Shown here: one piece after another, positions 10,136 through 19,496 of the stretch | How positions within the stretch are numbered: the first letter of the stretch is position 1 | Layout: the number at the start of each line of letters is the position of its first letter | NCBI RefSeq assembly: GCF_900095885.1 | Contig: NZ_LT615367.1 | Location: 2,914,001-2,978,000, forward strand | Length of the DNA stretch: 64,000 nucleotides | Direction: 5' to 3' | Source of the DNA: Dickeya aquatica | Lineage (GTDB): Bacteria > Pseudomonadota > Gammaproteobacteria > Enterobacterales > Enterobacteriaceae | Made by a program: the position numbers and the translations under genes | The notes under the pieces: model-generated | What the model saw: the letters and a program-made list of their open reading frames with translations, nothing else | Databases searched by the model: none | What the model was told of the DNA's origin: nothing

Positions 10136-12028
10136 ATGAAAAAGGTCATTACCGTTTCATTGCTGGCTTTATTTATTTCCGATTACGCCGTTGCGGCCAA
10201 TCATACCCTTAATAACGAAAATATGGCTATTTCGTTTGATGACGAGAGCACCTTAGCAACGATTCAAGACAGGCAATCCAGGAATAAACTGTCACCGCAA
10301 GAACTTTTCTTTTTAACGCTACCGGATGAAAAAGTCATTCATGCATCTGATTTTAAGATTAAGCATGTCGGGAAAAAAGATAATGGAATTATTATTGAAT
10401 ATGATCGTCCAGACTTCAACGTAACAGTGATGCTTAACCTGCTGAAAGGAAAATATGTCAGTGTCGATTATACAGTTGCCGCCGTAGGGAAAGCGCGAGA
10501 TGTAGCCAAAATAACGCTTTTCCCAACACAAAAGCAGTCTCAGGCACCTTATGTTAACGGTGCCATTAACAGTTCTCCCATTATTGCTGATTCATTTTTC
10601 ATGCTGCCGGGAAAACCCGTCATCAACAGTCATGCTTATGAAGCAACAACCCACTTTAATGTAGAATTAAAAACACCGATCCAGCCAGAAACACCCCTCA
10701 GTTATACCACCTACGTTGGTACGTTCGCGGAAAAAAACCAGTTACGCCGTAGCGTCAATCAGTTTATTGAGGCCGTTCGCCCTCGCCCATATAAACCTTA
10801 TTTGCATTATAATAGCTGGATGGATATTGGTTTCTTTACTGCTTATACTGAAAAAGATGTACTGGAAAGAATGGATGAGTGGAATAAAGCGTTTATTACC
10901 GGACGCGGTGTAGCACTTGATGCTTTCTTATTAGATGACGGGTGGGACGATCTCACCGGAAAATGGTTATTTGGCCCGGCATTCAGTCATGGTTTTGTAA
11001 AAATAAGAGCGAAGGCTCGCAATCTGCATAGCTCCGTTGGTTTATGGTTGTCGCCTTGGGGCGGATATAATAAGCCGCGTGATATTCGCGTGTCTCATGC
11101 CAGGGAGTATGGATTTGAGACTGTTGATAATAAACTGGCACTCTCTGGCCCAAATTATTTCAAAAACTTCAATGCACAAATTATTAAAATGATTGAGAAT
11201 GAGCATATTACCTCTTTTAAACTTGATGGTATGGGTAATGCCAACTCACATATTCAAGGCAGTCAGTTTGCCTCTGACTTCGATGCATCGATTGAATTAT
11301 TGCATAACATGCGCAGTGCAAATAAAGAGGTATTTATCAACCTGACAACAGGTACTAATGCCAGTCCATCCTGGCTGTTCTACGCTGATGCAATATGGCG
11401 TCAGGGTGACGATATTAATCTGTATGGCCCCGGCACACCAGTGCAACAATGGATAACCTATCGTGATGCCGAAACCTATCGCTCTATTGTCCGTAAAGGC
11501 CCACTATTCCCACTAAATTCATTGATGTATCACGGAATTATTAGCGCTCAGAATGCGTATCACGGGCTGGAAAAGATCCAAACAGACAGTGACTTTGCCG
11601 ATCAGGTCTGGAGCTATTTCGCAACCGGAACGCAACTACAAGAGCTGTATATTACGCCATCGCTTCTGAATAATGCGAAGTGGGATACGCTGGCACAAGC
11701 AGCCAAGTGGTCACAGAGTCATGCCAGTGTACTGGTTGATACACACTGGGTGGGTGGCGACCCAACGGCACTTGATGTTTATGGCTGGGCGTCATGGAAT
11801 AAAAATAAATCGATAATCAGCCTGCGTAACCCGTCAGATAAGCCGCAGACTTATTATCTAAACCTCGCTAAAGACTTTGAAATTCCGCAGGGAGAGACAG
11901 CATTTTTCACCATGAAATCAATTTATGGCACAAACATCAGCATACCTACCAACTATAAAAATGCCCTGGTGATTACATTAAAACCTCTGGAAACAATAGT
12001 ATATGAAGCAATACCGGTAAAAAAATAA
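10136..12028 (+). CDS. Secreted alpha-galactosidase-like (GH clan D type) protein
   Basis: The 630-residue protein has a clear signal peptide (cleavage near AVA-AN, residue 20). The N-terminal half looks beta-rich. The central part resembles the barrel of clan GH-D (families 27/36/31-related): FLLDDGWDD at residues 264-272, a probable nucleophile Asp364 in FKLDGMG (361-367), and a candidate acid/base Asp in WRQGDD (421-426). The C-terminus looks like a beta domain. The substrate cannot be told from sequence. The gene is AT-richer than its neighbours, has its own repeat-bearing control region, and sits between fliR and amn, suggesting acquisition. The superfamily is fairly secure; alpha-galactosidase activity itself is not. 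Confidence 0.7.
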   Translation: MKKVITVSLLALFISDYAVAANHTLNNENMAISFDDESTLATIQDRQSRNKLSPQELFFLTLPDEKVIHASDFKIKHVGKKDNGIIIEYDRPDFNVTVMLNLLKGKYVSVDYTVAAVGKARDVAKITLFPTQKQSQAPYVNGAINSSPIIADSFFMLPGKPVINSHAYEATTHFNVELKTPIQPETPLSYTTYVGTFAEKNQLRRSVNQFIEAVRPRPYKPYLHYNSWMDIGFFTAYTEKDVLERMDEWNKAFITGRGVALDAFLLDDGWDDLTGKWLFGPAFSHGFVKIRAKARNLHSSVGLWLSPWGGYNKPRDIRVSHAREYGFETVDNKLALSGPNYFKNFNAQIIKMIENEHITSFKLDGMGNANSHIQGSQFASDFDASIELLHNMRSANKEVFINLTTGTNASPSWLFYADAIWRQGDDINLYGPGTPVQQWITYRDAETYRSIVRKGPLFPLNSLMYHGIISAQNAYHGLEKIQTDSDFADQVWSYFATGTQLQELYITPSLLNNAKWDTLAQAAKWSQSHASVLVDTHWVGGDPTALDVYGWASWNKNKSIISLRNPSDKPQTYYLNLAKDFEIPQGETAFFTMKSIYGTNISIPTNYKNALVITLKPLETIVYEAIPVKK

Positions 12029-12035
12029 TCATCAT

Positions 12036-12058
12036 ACCCGGGGGTTCCCCGGGTTGTT
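12036..12058 (+). terminator. Hairpin terminator after the GH-like gene
   Basis: An eight-base-pair GC stem (ACCCGGGG / CCCCGGGT, loop GTT) is followed by TGTTT, eight bases after the stop codon. The T tract is short, so termination may be partial. Confidence 0.6.
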
Positions 12059-12141
12059 TCCCACTCGATTTGACTAGAAATACATAGCCAGACACAAGCC
12101 TTATCACTGATATTAAGAACTCGTTATATGTGGAGAGAGAA

Positions 12142-13283
12142 ATGAAACGAAGATTATTTATAAAATCTGCCGCATTATTATCGGTAGCCAGCTCTTTGCC
12201 TGCATTTTCGAACAGCACCACTACCTGCCAGAAGGAGAATAATAGCCAAGAGAGTTATCAAACATCAATTGCGATAGTCAGTGATTTGCACATCAGTAGT
12301 AATGCTTTGTTAAGTGATTTTGAAACTGCATTGAAAAACATCACCCAAAATCATCATGTTAATGCCATCATTATTCCTGGTGATATCGCTGAAAATATTG
12401 ATTTCATAGAAAGAACAATCAACTCCACAATAAATTACTTTAATAATAAGAAAGCCATCATCATACTTGGAAATCATGATGTCCGGGGGCCAGATAGTAA
12501 AATCTGGGTAAAAGATCCTAAAGCTGACAACCCTTATTATAAAGTTGTGATTGAAAAATACGTACAAATCAACTCACTGTTTGCAAAACATGTTACGGGA
12601 CATGCTTGTTTTGACGAATGGATTGACGGGCACCATTTCATCGCATTAAACACAGACCGCGGCTTAAAAGACCAAGCTTTTTTTGATGAAAGCACACTGA
12701 GATGGTTTGAAGGAAAAATGAATGAAAACACACAGGGCAAAAAGAAATTTGTCATCGTTCATCAGTCATTGAATGACACACACTGGCGCGCAAATCTCTT
12801 TGGCGGCTTTGGTGAACAAGATAAAAGAATCAAAGAGATTTTATTACGTCACCCAGAAACATTCATCATATCAGGGCATATTCACAATGGGTTTGGTGTT
12901 CTGGAGGCGATGCAAAAAAATTCGGCACACTGATTGAAATCCCTTCATTTAACCGAACAGAGAATGGACTCATCGAGAAGGGGTATGGGTTTATTATGCG
13001 TATCGCAGAGGATACCGTACTGTTCGAAGCCTGGAACTTCCTTAAAGATATTCACTATCCAGAATATGACATAAAAATTGATGACCAGTCGGTCAATTAT
13101 CTGTTAAGAGCAAAACAGAATGACTGTACCAGCCAGTCCCTGAATGAAGAATATCCCTGGTCTGATATCGCCAAAGCACATAATGGCGGTGATGGTATTA
13201 CGGAAGGCCAGGAGCATTTTGGCTTGAGAAAACTATGGCCAAATTACAAATGGGATCTTTTCAAACATAAATCATTTCATTAA
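12142..13283 (+). pseudogene. Secreted calcineurin-like metallophosphoesterase, frameshifted
   Basis: The N-terminus MKRRLFIKSAALL carries a twin-arginine type motif (R-R-L-F-I-K) plus a hydrophobic stretch, indicating Tat export. All metallophosphoesterase motifs are intact in the first frame: SDLH (47-50), GD (80-81), GNHD (110-113), VHQ (206-208) and GHIH (245-248). At about 12900 the frame shifts: the first frame stops at 12933, whereas the -1 frame continues as SGGDAKKFGTLIEIPSFN through to 13283. Restoring one base (for example a T near GGTGTTCTGG) gives an unbroken protein of about 380 residues. I infer a recent loss or a sequencing error. The ATG was chosen over an upstream in-frame GTG because of the signal sequence. 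Confidence 0.75.
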
Positions 13284-13457
13284 GGCAGCACCGCTATCTT
13301 GGTCACTGCGTCTGGAGGACTTGTTCGCCCCTCCTCGTATGGTGCGCCTCGCCGGTGGCTGTTATTTCCTGTTTCTCCCATCGTGCGCGGATATCGGGTA
13401 TGTCACAATGCGGGCACATACTGATACCGGTGATTGCATCAAAGAGAAGGAGTGAAG

Positions 13458-14915
13458 ATGAGTTATGCCCCCGGCGCTGGCCTGTCCGCCAGCGCAGCGT
13501 TAGACAGACTGGAAGCGCTGTATGACAACGCCGTCAACGCATTGCGTAGCGCTATCAGCGACTTTATTGCACAAGGTACGCCACCAGATGCTTCGGCTCG
13601 CGCCAATGGGTTATTTGTCTACCCTCAATTACGCATCAGCTGGGATGGATTATCACAAAAACACAACAAGACCCGAGCCTATGGCCGGTTGACCCACAGT
13701 GGTAGTTATTGCACCACCATTACCCGACCACACCTGTTCCGTGCCTATCTGGCTGAGCAACTGGCGATTTTAGAAAACGAATACTCGGCCACGATTGAAG
13801 TCACCCCTTCTGCACAGGAAATCCCCTACCCCTATGTGATAGACGGAGCCAATCTGGGGCTTGAGCGCTCCATGAGCGCCGCGCTGGCGCAGCATTTCCC
13901 CACCCCATCACTGTCGCAAATTGGTGATGAAACCGCTGATGGCTTGCTCGAGCGTCTCGATCATGCGCCACTGTCACACTTTGATGCGCTGCGTACCGAT
14001 TTTTCACTCGCGCGTCTGCGCCACTATACCGGTACGCGTGCCGAGCATTTTCAGCCCTTCGTCTTGTTTACCAACTACACCCGTTATGTGGACGAGTTCG
14101 TGCGCTGGGCCTGCGATCAAATTGCCGACCCTGCCAGCCCTTATCAGGCGCTCGCCTGCGCGGGTGGTGCGCTGATTAACGCCGAGAGCGAGAACCCGCA
14201 GCAAGCCGTGTCGGATCTGGCATGGAAAAATCACCAGATGCCCGCCTATCACCTGATTTCACGCGAGGGGCGCGGTATTACATTGGTGAATATCGGCGTT
14301 GGCCCGTCAAATGCCAAAACCATTTGCGACCACCTCGCGGTATTGCGCCCGCATGCCTGGCTGATGATTGGCCACTGTGGCGGCCTGCGTGAAAGCCAGT
14401 CCATCGGCGATTATGTGTTAGCCCATGCTTACCTGCGTGATGACCACGTACTCGATTCGGTACTGCCGCCGGATATTCCTATCCCCAGCATTGCTGAAGT
14501 GCAGCGAGCGCTGTACGACGCCACAAAACAGGTGAGCGGTATGCCCGGTGAAGAGGTGAAACAACGCCTGCGCACCGGTACGGTTGTGACCACGGATGAC
14601 CGTAACTGGGAGTTGCGTTATTGTGCATCGGCACTGCGATTTAATCTCAGCAGGGCGGTGGCCGTCGATATGGAAAGTGCGACCATTGCTGCACAGGGCT
14701 ACCGCTTTCGGGTGCCTTACGGCACGCTGTTGTGCGTTTCGGATAAACCCCTGCACGGTGAGATAAAACTGCCGGGCCAGGCCAACCGGTTTTATGAAGG
14801 CGCAATTTCTGAACATCTGCAAATCGGTATTCGTGCCGTAGACCTGCTGCGTGCCGAAGCGGAGCACCTGCACTCACGCAAACTGCGTACCTTTAACGAA
14901 CCGCCCTTCCGTTAA
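13458..14915 (+). CDS. amn: AMP nucleosidase
   Basis: Amn hydrolyses AMP to adenine and ribose 5-phosphate, balancing adenylate pools. The 485-residue protein has the N-terminal domain (YPQLRISWDG, ITRPHLFRAYL) and the C-terminal phosphorylase-like domain (GPSNAKTICDHLAVLRP, IGHCGGLRES, DMESATIAAQGYRF), nearly identical to E. coli Amn through to the ending RKLRTFNEPPFR. I chose the ATG eight bases after an AAGGAG ribosome site; an in-frame TTG 24 bases upstream lacks such a site. Confidence 0.96.
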   Translation: MSYAPGAGLSASAALDRLEALYDNAVNALRSAISDFIAQGTPPDASARANGLFVYPQLRISWDGLSQKHNKTRAYGRLTHSGSYCTTITRPHLFRAYLAEQLAILENEYSATIEVTPSAQEIPYPYVIDGANLGLERSMSAALAQHFPTPSLSQIGDETADGLLERLDHAPLSHFDALRTDFSLARLRHYTGTRAEHFQPFVLFTNYTRYVDEFVRWACDQIADPASPYQALACAGGALINAESENPQQAVSDLAWKNHQMPAYHLISREGRGITLVNIGVGPSNAKTICDHLAVLRPHAWLMIGHCGGLRESQSIGDYVLAHAYLRDDHVLDSVLPPDIPIPSIAEVQRALYDATKQVSGMPGEEVKQRLRTGTVVTTDDRNWELRYCASALRFNLSRAVAVDMESATIAAQGYRFRVPYGTLLCVSDKPLHGEIKLPGQANRFYEGAISEHLQIGIRAVDLLRAEAEHLHSRKLRTFNEPPFR

Positions 14916-14978
14916 ATCGGGCTATCCACCGCTGTTTCTGACGGGTCATCGTGGGTGCATCCGTCAGATCTCAGCCTG

Positions 14979-15314
14979 TCACATACAGCCCGCACAGCTG
15001 GTACAGCGCCAGTCATGCGGGTTTACCGCCTGATAGAAAAAGCGAAAATAGCGCTCTTCAATTGGCACCTGATGGTGTGCAAAACAGTCGGCAAGCCAGT
15101 CCACGTTTGCCAGGATCCAGTCATCCTCATCGAGCCCGTCGCGGTACAATTCATCGTCTGGGTCAATCACCGAATAGATACCCAGAGTCCCCAGATGTTG
15201 TTCCCGATAAGGCTCTGGCAAGGTTATCTCGTGCTGCTGGTAGCGAATAATCCAGTGGCCGTGGCACAACAAATTACCATTGCGGCTCCATGCCGCTGTG
15301 AAGGGATTCATCAT
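14979..15314 (-). CDS. Small conserved-looking protein ending in CxxCxxC
   Basis: I do not recognise this 111-residue protein. It has no signal peptide or membrane segment, is rich in Asp, Glu, Trp and Tyr, and contains the acidic stretch IDPDDELYRDGLDEDDW. It ends with CTSCAGCM, a compact cysteine cluster that could bind a metal. It is convergent with amn (63 bases between the two stop codons), and its codon use looks like that of a real gene. The start is one of two adjacent ATGs; a GAG-type ribosome site lies upstream. A short metal-binding or redox role is possible but unproven. Confidence 0.55.
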   Translation of the reverse strand: MMNPFTAAWSRNGNLLCHGHWIIRYQQHEITLPEPYREQHLGTLGIYSVIDPDDELYRDGLDEDDWILANVDWLADCFAHHQVPIEERYFRFFYQAVNPHDWRCTSCAGCM

Positions 15315-15846
15315 TACTCACTCTGTTACTCTCCTCTCACCGTTCCCGCTGAAACTGATGTTATGAGAAGTATCTGTATAAATATCAGAGTAATAACTCT
15401 ACGCCCAACGCCCGAACAGGTAAATGCAACACATGGAGAATCCGGCCAGGCAGGCGGGAAATAAAGCGGTATAGCGGCGTACATACAGAGAGGTAGAGGT
15501 AATCATACATGCAGGCCTGGAAAAAGGCTTTTTTGCGCCCAAAAACACTGGCACCGGTGCCGGTGTAGTGTGCGTGTCAGCGTCACAGCCACACACTGGC
15601 GCAGCATAGATTGCACAATAACGTGATATACCGCAAAGGCTTACGAAATAAATGGCCCTATAACATGCCTGAGCAACATGAAAAATCCATTATCGCGGTA
15701 AAAAGCGATAAATCGGCCTATGATGGAGAGGCCGCCAGGCTGAACGGGATACGCTTGCCAATCTCGGGTGGGCGCATTTCATCTGGCTGGCGTGCAGGGC
15801 ACCCACCGGTATAAGTATGCAAACAGAAACAAAAGGAGATAGTGAT
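15315..15846. other. Non-coding stretch between the CxxCxxC gene and the Dps-like gene
   Basis: The 532 bases contain no convincing gene. Visible structures are an imperfect palindrome at 15545-15569 (CACT, CACCGG / CCGGTG, AGTG) and a weak GCCT-AGGC hairpin followed by six T at about 15512-15536. Promoters for the two divergent genes must lie here, but I cannot place them with confidence. Confidence 0.4.
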
Positions 15847-16332
15847 ATGGCAGGCAGTAAGAAGAAGAAAAGCCCGATTGGCCTGGATGTACAGCAATCT
15901 GAAAAGATCGTCACCAGACTGAACACATTGCTGGCTAACTACCAGATTCTTTATATGAATGTGCGTGGGTATCACTGGAATATTTCCGGTGCAGCGTTTT
16001 TTGAGCTGCACGCTAAGTTTGAGGAAATCTACAACGAGCTGTTGCTGAAAATTGATGAGCTGGCAGAACGTATTCTGGCACTGGGTGGACAACCGCTGCA
16101 TGCCTACAGTGATTATCTGAAAGTGGCAGATATTCAGGAAGACATTAACGCCACCGACGGAAAGAAAACACTGGAAGGGTTGCTGGCCGGTTATGCGGTA
16201 TTACTGCAACAGCAGCGTGAAATTTTGCCTCTCGCGGCTGAAGCCAGTGACGAAGGCACCGCTTCCTTGATGACGGACTATATCAAAGAACAGGAAAAAC
16301 AGATTTGGATGTTTAACGCCTATCTGAAATAA
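15847..16332 (+). CDS. Dps/ferritin-like DNA-protecting protein
   Basis: The 161-residue protein belongs to the Dps family, which forms 12-subunit shells that store iron and protect DNA from peroxide. The ferroxidase signature is present: NVRGYHWNISGAAFFELHAKFEEIY, giving the two His plus the Glu and later Asp/Glu positions typical of Dps, then KIDELAERILALGGQP. A lysine-rich N-terminus (GSKKKKS) may bind DNA. I chose the ATG preceded by AAAGGAG; ten upstream in-frame codons lack family resemblance. It is not the closest form of E. coli Dps, so no symbol is given. Confidence 0.88.
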   Translation: MAGSKKKKSPIGLDVQQSEKIVTRLNTLLANYQILYMNVRGYHWNISGAAFFELHAKFEEIYNELLLKIDELAERILALGGQPLHAYSDYLKVADIQEDINATDGKKTLEGLLAGYAVLLQQQREILPLAAEASDEGTASLMTDYIKEQEKQIWMFNAYLK

Positions 16333-16340
16333 GCCGGCTG

Positions 16341-16371
16341 CTCCGGCTCGCTCAGCCAGACCGAGCCGGAG
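16341..16371 (+). terminator. Hairpin after the Dps-like gene
   Basis: A ten-base-pair stem, CTCCGGCTCG pairing with CGAGCCGGAG over an 11-base loop, lies just after the stop. No T tract follows, so it could be a Rho-independent terminator of poor quality or an mRNA-stabilising hairpin. Confidence 0.45.
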
Positions 16372-16687
16372 AACTGACCGCTGGCAAACCCGCCGCACAC
16401 CACAGTAATGAGATTTCGTGGCCGCTTTCTCCCCATCACCGCTTGGGTGATAGACAACATGCCATTATTTCAGAATACGCTTTTTTTTCCTGCCAAGTTT
16501 AAATAAAAGCCAAACGGAAATTTTATTATTTACTCTTTCCTTCCTTCACTAAATCAATATTCAACAACACAGAGATTACGATTTTACTTTTATTTCACAT
16601 CACTATAATCAGCAACACTGACATAAATAGCTGAGGTTAGCATACATCTTCTTTACAGGATTTAAATAAGCTAACCCATTCATTAAT

Positions 16688-16728
16688 CACAACAAAATAA
16701 ATATATCAGATATATTTATTTTGTTGTG
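16688..16728. repeat. Perfect 41-bp palindrome upstream of the virK-like gene
   Basis: Two 20-base arms (16688-16707 and 16709-16728) are exact reverse complements around one central A. The sequence is AT-rich with CACAAC/GTTGTG ends and sits 25 bases before the chosen start codon. It could be a large operator or, if transcribed, a long hairpin in the leader. The rest of the 16372-16753 stretch is strikingly AT-rich and contains no gene. Confidence 0.85.
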
Positions 16729-16753
16729 GTCACACCTATACGGTAAGAGAAAA

Positions 16754-17743
16754 ATGGAAAATACATCTGCATTATCAGTTTTTTATCATTTACTTGGTGG
16801 TTATTTTTTTGGTAAGAAGATCTGGCATAAAAATGATATTAAGGCCAAGTTTTTATTGCGCTCATTATTCATGCCTGCCATAACGCTAATGTATTTACGC
16901 CAGATAATCAAAAGCCCGTCGATGCGAAGAGCGGTGCTGGTACAGCCTGCACTCCCCAGCAAAATTCACCGCCCCTATTTATATGCCAGCCTGCGCCCCG
17001 CCGCACGGGCTGATGCCATTTGCTCTCACTATCATTTCGTTGACTCGCTGGCTAACCCTTTTCTCAAACAGGCGTTGTTAAGTCAGGATGAATATTGCCT
17101 TGCGCGTTTTAACGGTAAGAACGGTGAAAGTATCGCCATTCTTTGCAGCGCTTCGCGCTATGACAAGGAAGGAGAAGCGACATTGCGTATTCGCTTTAAT
17201 AACGTGGTACTGGCATCACTGACTTTCTCCGTGGTGCACGACCATAACACCCGTGCTGTCATAATAGGGGGACTGCAAGGTAAAGGTAATGACCAGACAC
17301 GCGAACTTATCAAAGAAGCATCCAAAGCCTGTTTTGGCCTGTTTCCCAAACGGTTATTACTGGAATGCCTGCTGACGCTGACCCACCTGAATGGTATCAA
17401 TACCATTCTAGCCGTCGGTGATGAAAACCACGTCTATCAGAACCTGCGCTATTGTTATCGCAAAAACAAAGTACGCTTCTCCAGCTATAGCGAGTTTTGG
17501 TTATCGGTCAGTGCCGATAAACGCGAAGGCGGGCTCTATCACATTCCCCTGCATATTGCGCGAAAAACGTCAGATGAACTCCCGAGCCGTAAACGGGCAC
17601 AATATCAACGCCGCTACCAATTGCTCGATGAAATTAACCGGGAGATCCAACAGACGCTCGGCCATGCCACGGCGACGGAAGTATCGCCCACACATATGCC
17701 TGGCACCAGGCAGGACAGAACGCTGCACCCACTGGCGAGCTGA
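16754..17743 (+). CDS. VirK/YbjX-family protein (DUF535)
   Basis: The 329-residue protein resembles the VirK/YbjX family, linked in enteric pathogens to envelope integrity and resistance to antimicrobial peptides; the biochemical role is unknown. Family-like segments include HYHFVDSLANPFLKQALLS, LASLTFSVVHDHN, IGGLQGKG and the SVSADKREGGLYHIPL region near the C-terminus. There is no signal peptide. I chose the ATG at MENTSALSVF, preceded by an AAGAGA site; upstream in-frame codons overlap the palindrome. It is convergent with the diguanylate cyclase gene (17 bases apart). Confidence 0.82.
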   Translation: MENTSALSVFYHLLGGYFFGKKIWHKNDIKAKFLLRSLFMPAITLMYLRQIIKSPSMRRAVLVQPALPSKIHRPYLYASLRPAARADAICSHYHFVDSLANPFLKQALLSQDEYCLARFNGKNGESIAILCSASRYDKEGEATLRIRFNNVVLASLTFSVVHDHNTRAVIIGGLQGKGNDQTRELIKEASKACFGLFPKRLLLECLLTLTHLNGINTILAVGDENHVYQNLRYCYRKNKVRFSSYSEFWLSVSADKREGGLYHIPLHIARKTSDELPSRKRAQYQRRYQLLDEINREIQQTLGHATATEVSPTHMPGTRQDRTLHPLAS

Positions 17744-17760
17744 CTGACCGCTGGCCGGGG

Positions 17761-18861
17761 TCAGGCTCCGGCCAGAACAGGTTGCGCATCAAGTGGCGAC
17801 AGGCAGACCGTACAACCGCGCCCACTCGCTTTTGCCTGATACAAAGCCACATCAGCTGCTTTTAGCCAGTCCTGATAATCGGTAAATTCCGGCTGGAATT
17901 GCACCATACCAACGCTTATTCCCACCTGTAACGACGGAGCCTGATGCAATTGAATCGCCAGCAGATGCTCACGCAACTGCTGGACAATAGGTTCTGCCTG
18001 GGCAACCGGTGTCTGTGGTAACACCATACCGAATTCATCACCGCCAAACCGCCCGGTGATATCGGACTTCCGCAGCATCGATTTCATTCCCTGACTAAGC
18101 AGTAAAATCACATCATCACCGACCCGATGCCCAAAGCTGTCGTTAATGTGCTTGAAATGATCGATATCCAGTAAAGCCAGCGTGGCGACACGCTGGTGCT
18201 GCACGCACTGTTCAAATTCGTATTGTAGCCGTTGTTCCCAGTGATGGCGGTTATACAGCCCGGTCATCCCATCATGAATACTCATTTCCCGCAGCTGTTG
18301 TTTGTGTTCAGCAAGCTTGATAGCCGTGCGATAAGTCACCAGCCCAACAAAAATGGGATAAATAAACAACATTGGCAGGCAGAAATAGATTTGTCTTGGT
18401 GTTGTGGCAAACATCACCTCTGTGCCGTTCAACCCGAGCGCCACCAGCGCACTCACTGCCTGAATCAGTACCCCGTGTAAAAACAGACGCAAACCACCGG
18501 CCGCAATGTTGTTCATCCCCATCATCGCGAGTATCAATACCGATGGCAGGGCATTTAGCCCCATCATGCCAATCCATATCCCTCCCAGGCAGGCATCTAA
18601 GCGTAAATTACCAAATTCAAATCGTTTCGGATCTCGTGCCAGTCGGGCGAGTTGAAAAGCCAGGTGCGGCCAAAGAAAACCGTTAAAAAACAGCAATCCC
18701 CATACCCAGGACGACCATGCGGCGGTTTGCAATCCTGCGGCGACATAAAAAAAACCCAATCCAAGGCCTATCATTCTTGGCACATAAACACGCCGGACAA
18801 ATGCCAAACCAGACCGGCGGCGATCAACATCAACCACGTTAAGATCAGGCGAGAAAGACAC
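17761..18861 (-). CDS. dgcC: Membrane diguanylate cyclase, MASE2-GGDEF (DgcC/AdrA type)
   Basis: The protein makes cyclic di-GMP from two GTP; its closest remembered relative is E. coli DgcC (AdrA/YaiC), which activates cellulose synthesis. Residues 15-180 form the MASE2 membrane domain with several hydrophobic helices. The GGDEF domain follows (DGMTGLYNRHHWE onward), with an intact GGDEF at 273-277 and an RKSD inhibitory site at 264-267, exactly five residues before it, so product inhibition is expected. The length is 366 residues. No cellulose genes are in the window. Confidence 0.88.
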   Translation of the reverse strand: MSFSPDLNVVDVDRRRSGLAFVRRVYVPRMIGLGLGFFYVAAGLQTAAWSSWVWGLLFFNGFLWPHLAFQLARLARDPKRFEFGNLRLDACLGGIWIGMMGLNALPSVLILAMMGMNNIAAGGLRLFLHGVLIQAVSALVALGLNGTEVMFATTPRQIYFCLPMLFIYPIFVGLVTYRTAIKLAEHKQQLREMSIHDGMTGLYNRHHWEQRLQYEFEQCVQHQRVATLALLDIDHFKHINDSFGHRVGDDVILLLSQGMKSMLRKSDITGRFGGDEFGMVLPQTPVAQAEPIVQQLREHLLAIQLHQAPSLQVGISVGMVQFQPEFTDYQDWLKAADVALYQAKASGRGCTVCLSPLDAQPVLAGA

Positions 18862-19116
18862 GCCACTCTCCTTTTTATAATTCTTATGCGAGAAACGGAG
18901 ATTAATTATTCCAAATTATTCGATAAATCACCTCATAAAGATGAGATTTTTCTTGCTGTTGTCCTGTCGGGCCGATGGCCTCTCCTGACGAAATAACGGG
19001 CAATGAGCCATGGTGACGGCGTAGAGCGTTATCAGGTGAATGAAGGCAACAAGAGAGAAAATCACAGAAAGGAGAAACCTGGCTGGCACAATAGCGAAGC
19101 CAGGTACGGGACTTGG

Positions 19117-19239
19117 TTAAGGGTGCTCCTGGTTATCGTAATGAAAGCCGCCCGGCCCGCCCCAGGGTGGCGGAAACAGGCAGCCACTCAGGGTCATTAT
19201 CAGCGCCAGTACACTGACCAGTCGTACACTATTTTTCAT
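19117..19239 (-). CDS. 40-residue small lipoprotein
   Basis: This is a short gene with a strong ribosome site (GAGGTAAC before the ATG). It encodes a 19-residue signal ending in the lipobox LSGC, with Cys20 as lipidation site. The mature peptide of 21 residues begins CLFPPPWGGPGGFHY, very rich in Pro and Gly. Asp35 is too far to act as an inner-membrane retention signal; the +2 residue is Leu, so outer-membrane sorting is expected. I do not recognise a named family. It lies between dgcC and gnd, on the same strand as both. The intergenic 18862-19116 upstream and 19240-19496 downstream (convergent repeats only) hold no other gene. Confidence 0.75.
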   Translation of the reverse strand: MKNSVRLVSVLALIMTLSGCLFPPPWGGPGGFHYDNQEHP

Positions 19240-19496
19240 GCGTTACCTCGGTATCAAGAGGGCTGCATGATAGGAAAACCACCGGGTTCCAACAAGTGAA
19301 CCAAAAACAAAAACATCATTATTTACATTGAGTTATATTAATTACACCGGCCTTTCAACATGCTTTCGGTTTCTTTACAACCGGCATTACCCCTCAGTAC
19401 GCACTCAGGGGCAACGCCGGAAGCACACCGTGCGATGTAATGTTCACCTTCCATCAAGGCGCACCATGAAACACACGACACGGCGTATGTGGCATC

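Noticed and set aside
12914..12921. Seven-A run as a programmed -1 frameshift site in the phosphoesterase gene
   Set aside because: The heptamer in the zero frame is A AAA AAT, not the efficient bacterial A AAA AAG. Restored protein similarity reads SGGDAKK, which places the break before the A run, so an ordinary deletion is likelier.
15611..15814. 67-codon + strand frame upstream of the Dps-like gene
   Set aside because: It has no ribosome site, no family resemblance and unusual composition; it probably lies in the promoter region.
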